64,000 bases of DNA from Pseudomonadota bacterium. Lineage in GTDB: Bacteria; Pseudomonadota; Alphaproteobacteria; Rhizobiales; Xanthobacteraceae. The stretch is from positions 62,001-126,000 of the forward strand of contig JAEXYA010000025.1 in assembly GCA_023451825.1 (NCBI GenBank). Direction: 5' to 3'. Positions 62,225-64,000 of the stretch are shown here, piece after piece. How positions within the stretch are numbered: the first letter of the stretch is position 1; the number at the start of each line of letters is the position of its first letter. Under the pieces are notes generated by a model. The model searched no databases, was not told the origin of the DNA, and worked only from the letters and a program-made list of their open reading frames with translations. A program made the position numbers and the translations under genes.

Positions 62225-64000
62225 ATGTGCGGCATTGTCGGAATTCTGGGGCGTCAGCCGGTCGCCGAGCAGATCGTGGATTCGCTGAAGCGACTTGAAT
62301 ATCGGGGCTACGATTCCGCTGGCGTCGCGACGCTGGAAAACGGTGAGGTCACGCGCCGGCGTGCCGAAGGCAAACTGAAGAATCTCGAAGCCAAGCTCGG
62401 CAAGCAACCGCTGGCTGGCCATGTCGGTATCGGTCACACGCGCTGGGCCACCCACGGCAAACCCACCGAAGCCAACGCGCATCCCCATGCCGCCGACGGC
62501 GTTGCCGTCGTGCATAACGGAATTATCGAGAATTTCCGTGAATTGCGGATCGAACTCGAAAAGCAAGGCGCCGTGTTCGCCAGCGAGACCGACACGGAAG
62601 TCGTCGCGCATCTGGTCAACGCCTTCGTCAAGCAGGGTGCATCACCGGTCGATGCGGTAAAGCAGGCGCTGCCGCGTCTGAAGGGCGCATTCGCGCTGGC
62701 CTTCGTTTTCAGGGGACACGACGACCTTATGGTCGGTGCCCGTAAAGGCTCGCCGCTCGCGGTGGGTTTTGGTGACGGCGAAATGTATCTCGGCTCCGAC
62801 GCGATCGCGCTCGCGCCGCTGACCGACGATGTTTGTTATCTCGAAGATGGCGACTGGGTCGTGATGACCCACAAAGGTTGCGAGATTTTCGACGAAAGCA
62901 ATGCCCCCGCCAAGCGCGACGTACTGAAGTCTGGCGCGTCGGCCTTCATGGTCGACAAGGCGAATTATCGCCACTTCATGGCCAAGGAAATCCACGAGCA
63001 GCCAGAAGTCGTCGGGCACACGCTGGCGCGCTATGTCGATATGGCCAGTGAGCGGATTGCGCTGCCGTCTGAACTGCCCTTCGATTTTAAGAACATTCAG
63101 CGCATTTCGATCGCCGCCTGCGGCACTGCGAGTCTTGCCGGCTGGGTCGCGAAATACTGGTTCGAGCGCTTTGCGCGCCTGCCTGTCGAGGTCGATGTCG
63201 CTTCCGAATTCCGGTACCGCGAAGCGCCGGTGCGGAAGGGCGACCTCGCAATCTTCATTTCGCAATCGGGTGAAACTGCCGACACGCTGGCGGCGCTCCG
63301 TTATGCCAAAGCCGAAGGCATGCATACGCTCGCAGTGGTCAATGTGCCGACATCGACGATCGCCCGCGAAAGCGAGACGGTGATGCCGACCCTGGCCGGT
63401 CCCGAGATTGGCGTTGCCTCGACCAAGGCTTTCACTTGTCAGTTGATGACGTTAGCCGCGTTGGCCGTTGCCGCTGGCAAGGCGCGGGGCGAATTGTCGG
63501 ATGCAGATGAAGCAAAGCTGGTACATGGCCTGATCGAGATTCCGCGTTTGATGACGGAAGCCTTGTCCCACGAGCATGAGATCGAGAAACTGGCCCGCGA
63601 CATCGCCAAGTCGCAGGACGTGCTCTATCTCGGCCGCGGCACCAGCTACCCGCTGGCCCTGGAAGGCGCGCTGAAGCTGAAAGAGATCTCCTATATCCAT
63701 GCTGAGGGCTATGCCGCAGGCGAGCTCAAGCATGGCCCGATCGCCCTGATCGACGAGAAGATGCCCGTGGTCGTGATCGCGCCCTATGATCGGGTGTTCG
63801 ACAAGACCGTTTCCAACATGCAGGAAGTGGCCGCACGTGGCGGCCGTATCATCCTGATGACGGATGCCAAGGGGGCTGAAGAAGCGACGGTGGACTCCAT
63901 GGTCACCATCGTGATGCCGGACATGGCCTCGGCCTTCACGCCGCTGGTCTATGCGGTGCCGGTGCAACTGCTCGCCTATCACACCGCCGTGGTGATGGGC
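62225..64000 (+). CDS. glmS: glutamine-fructose-6-phosphate aminotransferase, 3' end missing
   Basis: GlmS makes glucosamine-6-phosphate from fructose-6-phosphate and glutamine, the entry to amino-sugar synthesis. 592 codons are present and remain open at the right edge; the family length is about 608, so only some 16 residues are missing. Cys2 (MCGIVGILG) is the glutaminase nucleophile; GHTRWATHGKP (about 71-81) and HNGIIENF follow. The two SIS domains start near 290 and 460, with CGTASLAG, SQSGETADT and RGTSYPLALEGALKLKEISYIHAEGY intact. GGGGATC lies upstream of the ATG. Two competing hairpins occur in the leader at 62163-62193. No glmS ribozyme is present, as expected outside Firmicutes. 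Confidence 0.96.
   Translation, partial: MCGIVGILGRQPVAEQIVDSLKRLEYRGYDSAGVATLENGEVTRRRAEGKLKNLEAKLGKQPLAGHVGIGHTRWATHGKPTEANAHPHAADGVAVVHNGIIENFRELRIELEKQGAVFASETDTEVVAHLVNAFVKQGASPVDAVKQALPRLKGAFALAFVFRGHDDLMVGARKGSPLAVGFGDGEMYLGSDAIALAPLTDDVCYLEDGDWVVMTHKGCEIFDESNAPAKRDVLKSGASAFMVDKANYRHFMAKEIHEQPEVVGHTLARYVDMASERIALPSELPFDFKNIQRISIAACGTASLAGWVAKYWFERFARLPVEVDVASEFRYREAPVRKGDLAIFISQSGETADTLAALRYAKAEGMHTLAVVNVPTSTIARESETVMPTLAGPEIGVASTKAFTCQLMTLAALAVAAGKARGELSDADEAKLVHGLIEIPRLMTEALSHEHEIEKLARDIAKSQDVLYLGRGTSYPLALEGALKLKEISYIHAEGYAAGELKHGPIALIDEKMPVVVIAPYDRVFDKTVSNMQEVAARGGRIILMTDAKGAEEATVDSMVTIVMPDMASAFTPLVYAVPVQLLAYHTAVVMG

Overview
The window is a high-GC (mostly about 60-65% by eye) chromosomal segment of an alphaproteobacterium of the Bradyrhizobium/Rhodopseudomonas/Afipia group. 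The evidence is the mix of uvrA, ssb, gyrA, coaD, two cyclophilins, queA-tgt, tamA-tamB and glmU-glmS with a Bradyrhizobium-type ndvB-ndvD-ndvC beta-glucan locus, DUF1127 and Omp25/31-type genes, direct-repeat LexA boxes (GAAC-N7-GAAC) and dispersed palindromic repeats of a kind common in this family. No prophage, integrase, CRISPR array or intact insertion sequence is visible; the window is mainly core genome with short accessory patches.

Layout. 0-3 kb: a Tat-exported FAH-family protein, a small GNAT and a HAD phosphatase, two small unknown genes. 3-8 kb: DNA repair and replication (uvrA, ssb), each with its own LexA box, separated by an Omp31-type porin gene. 8.7-14.9 kb: a GlpR/DeoR-type regulator divergent from a five-gene ABC import operon (UgpC-, UgpB-, UgpA-, UgpE-like, then an endonuclease/exonuclease/phosphatase-family enzyme), with paired operator-like repeats between. 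14.8-18.3 kb: a Nudix hydrolase and gyrA. 18.3-24.4 kb: an accessory stretch with a low-GC gene carrying a HEPN-like R-N-x3-H motif, a KefB-type antiporter, a flavin monooxygenase, a LysR/isochorismatase pair and a DUF2798 gene. 24.5-26.8 kb: a methyltransferase and a polysaccharide polymerase-like membrane protein. 27-31.5 kb: coaD, periplasmic and cytoplasmic cyclophilins, queA-tgt. 31.8-38.2 kb: tamA-tamB.

38-53 kb: a CoA-transferase; two closely related TonB-dependent siderophore receptors about 8 kb apart; between them a zinc-ribbon protein, an orphan BrnA-type antitoxin, a caspase-family protein, a DMT exporter, two small secreted proteins and a formyltransferase-like enzyme. The second receptor heads a DUF4198-DUF3649-PepSY-DUF3325 operon that looks like a ferri-siderophore uptake and reduction module. 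A tRNA-Lys(TTT) follows.

53-59 kb: the ndvB-ndvD-ndvC locus for beta-(1,3)/(1,6)-glucan. ndvC has no ATG, GTG or TTG in front of its membrane segment but has a well-placed Shine-Dalgarno before an ATT codon. 59-64 kb: a SPOR-domain membrane protein, glmU, and glmS running off the right edge; the last two make UDP-GlcNAc precursors.

Most notable: the two LexA boxes, the probable ATT start of ndvC, the HEPN-like orphan gene, the three-copy composite palindrome family, the receptor duplication with its reductase operon, and a formyltransferase homolog lacking the usual catalytic Asn. I found no clearly new multi-gene system; the least explained items are the orphan HEPN-like gene and the formyltransferase/receptor divergent pair.
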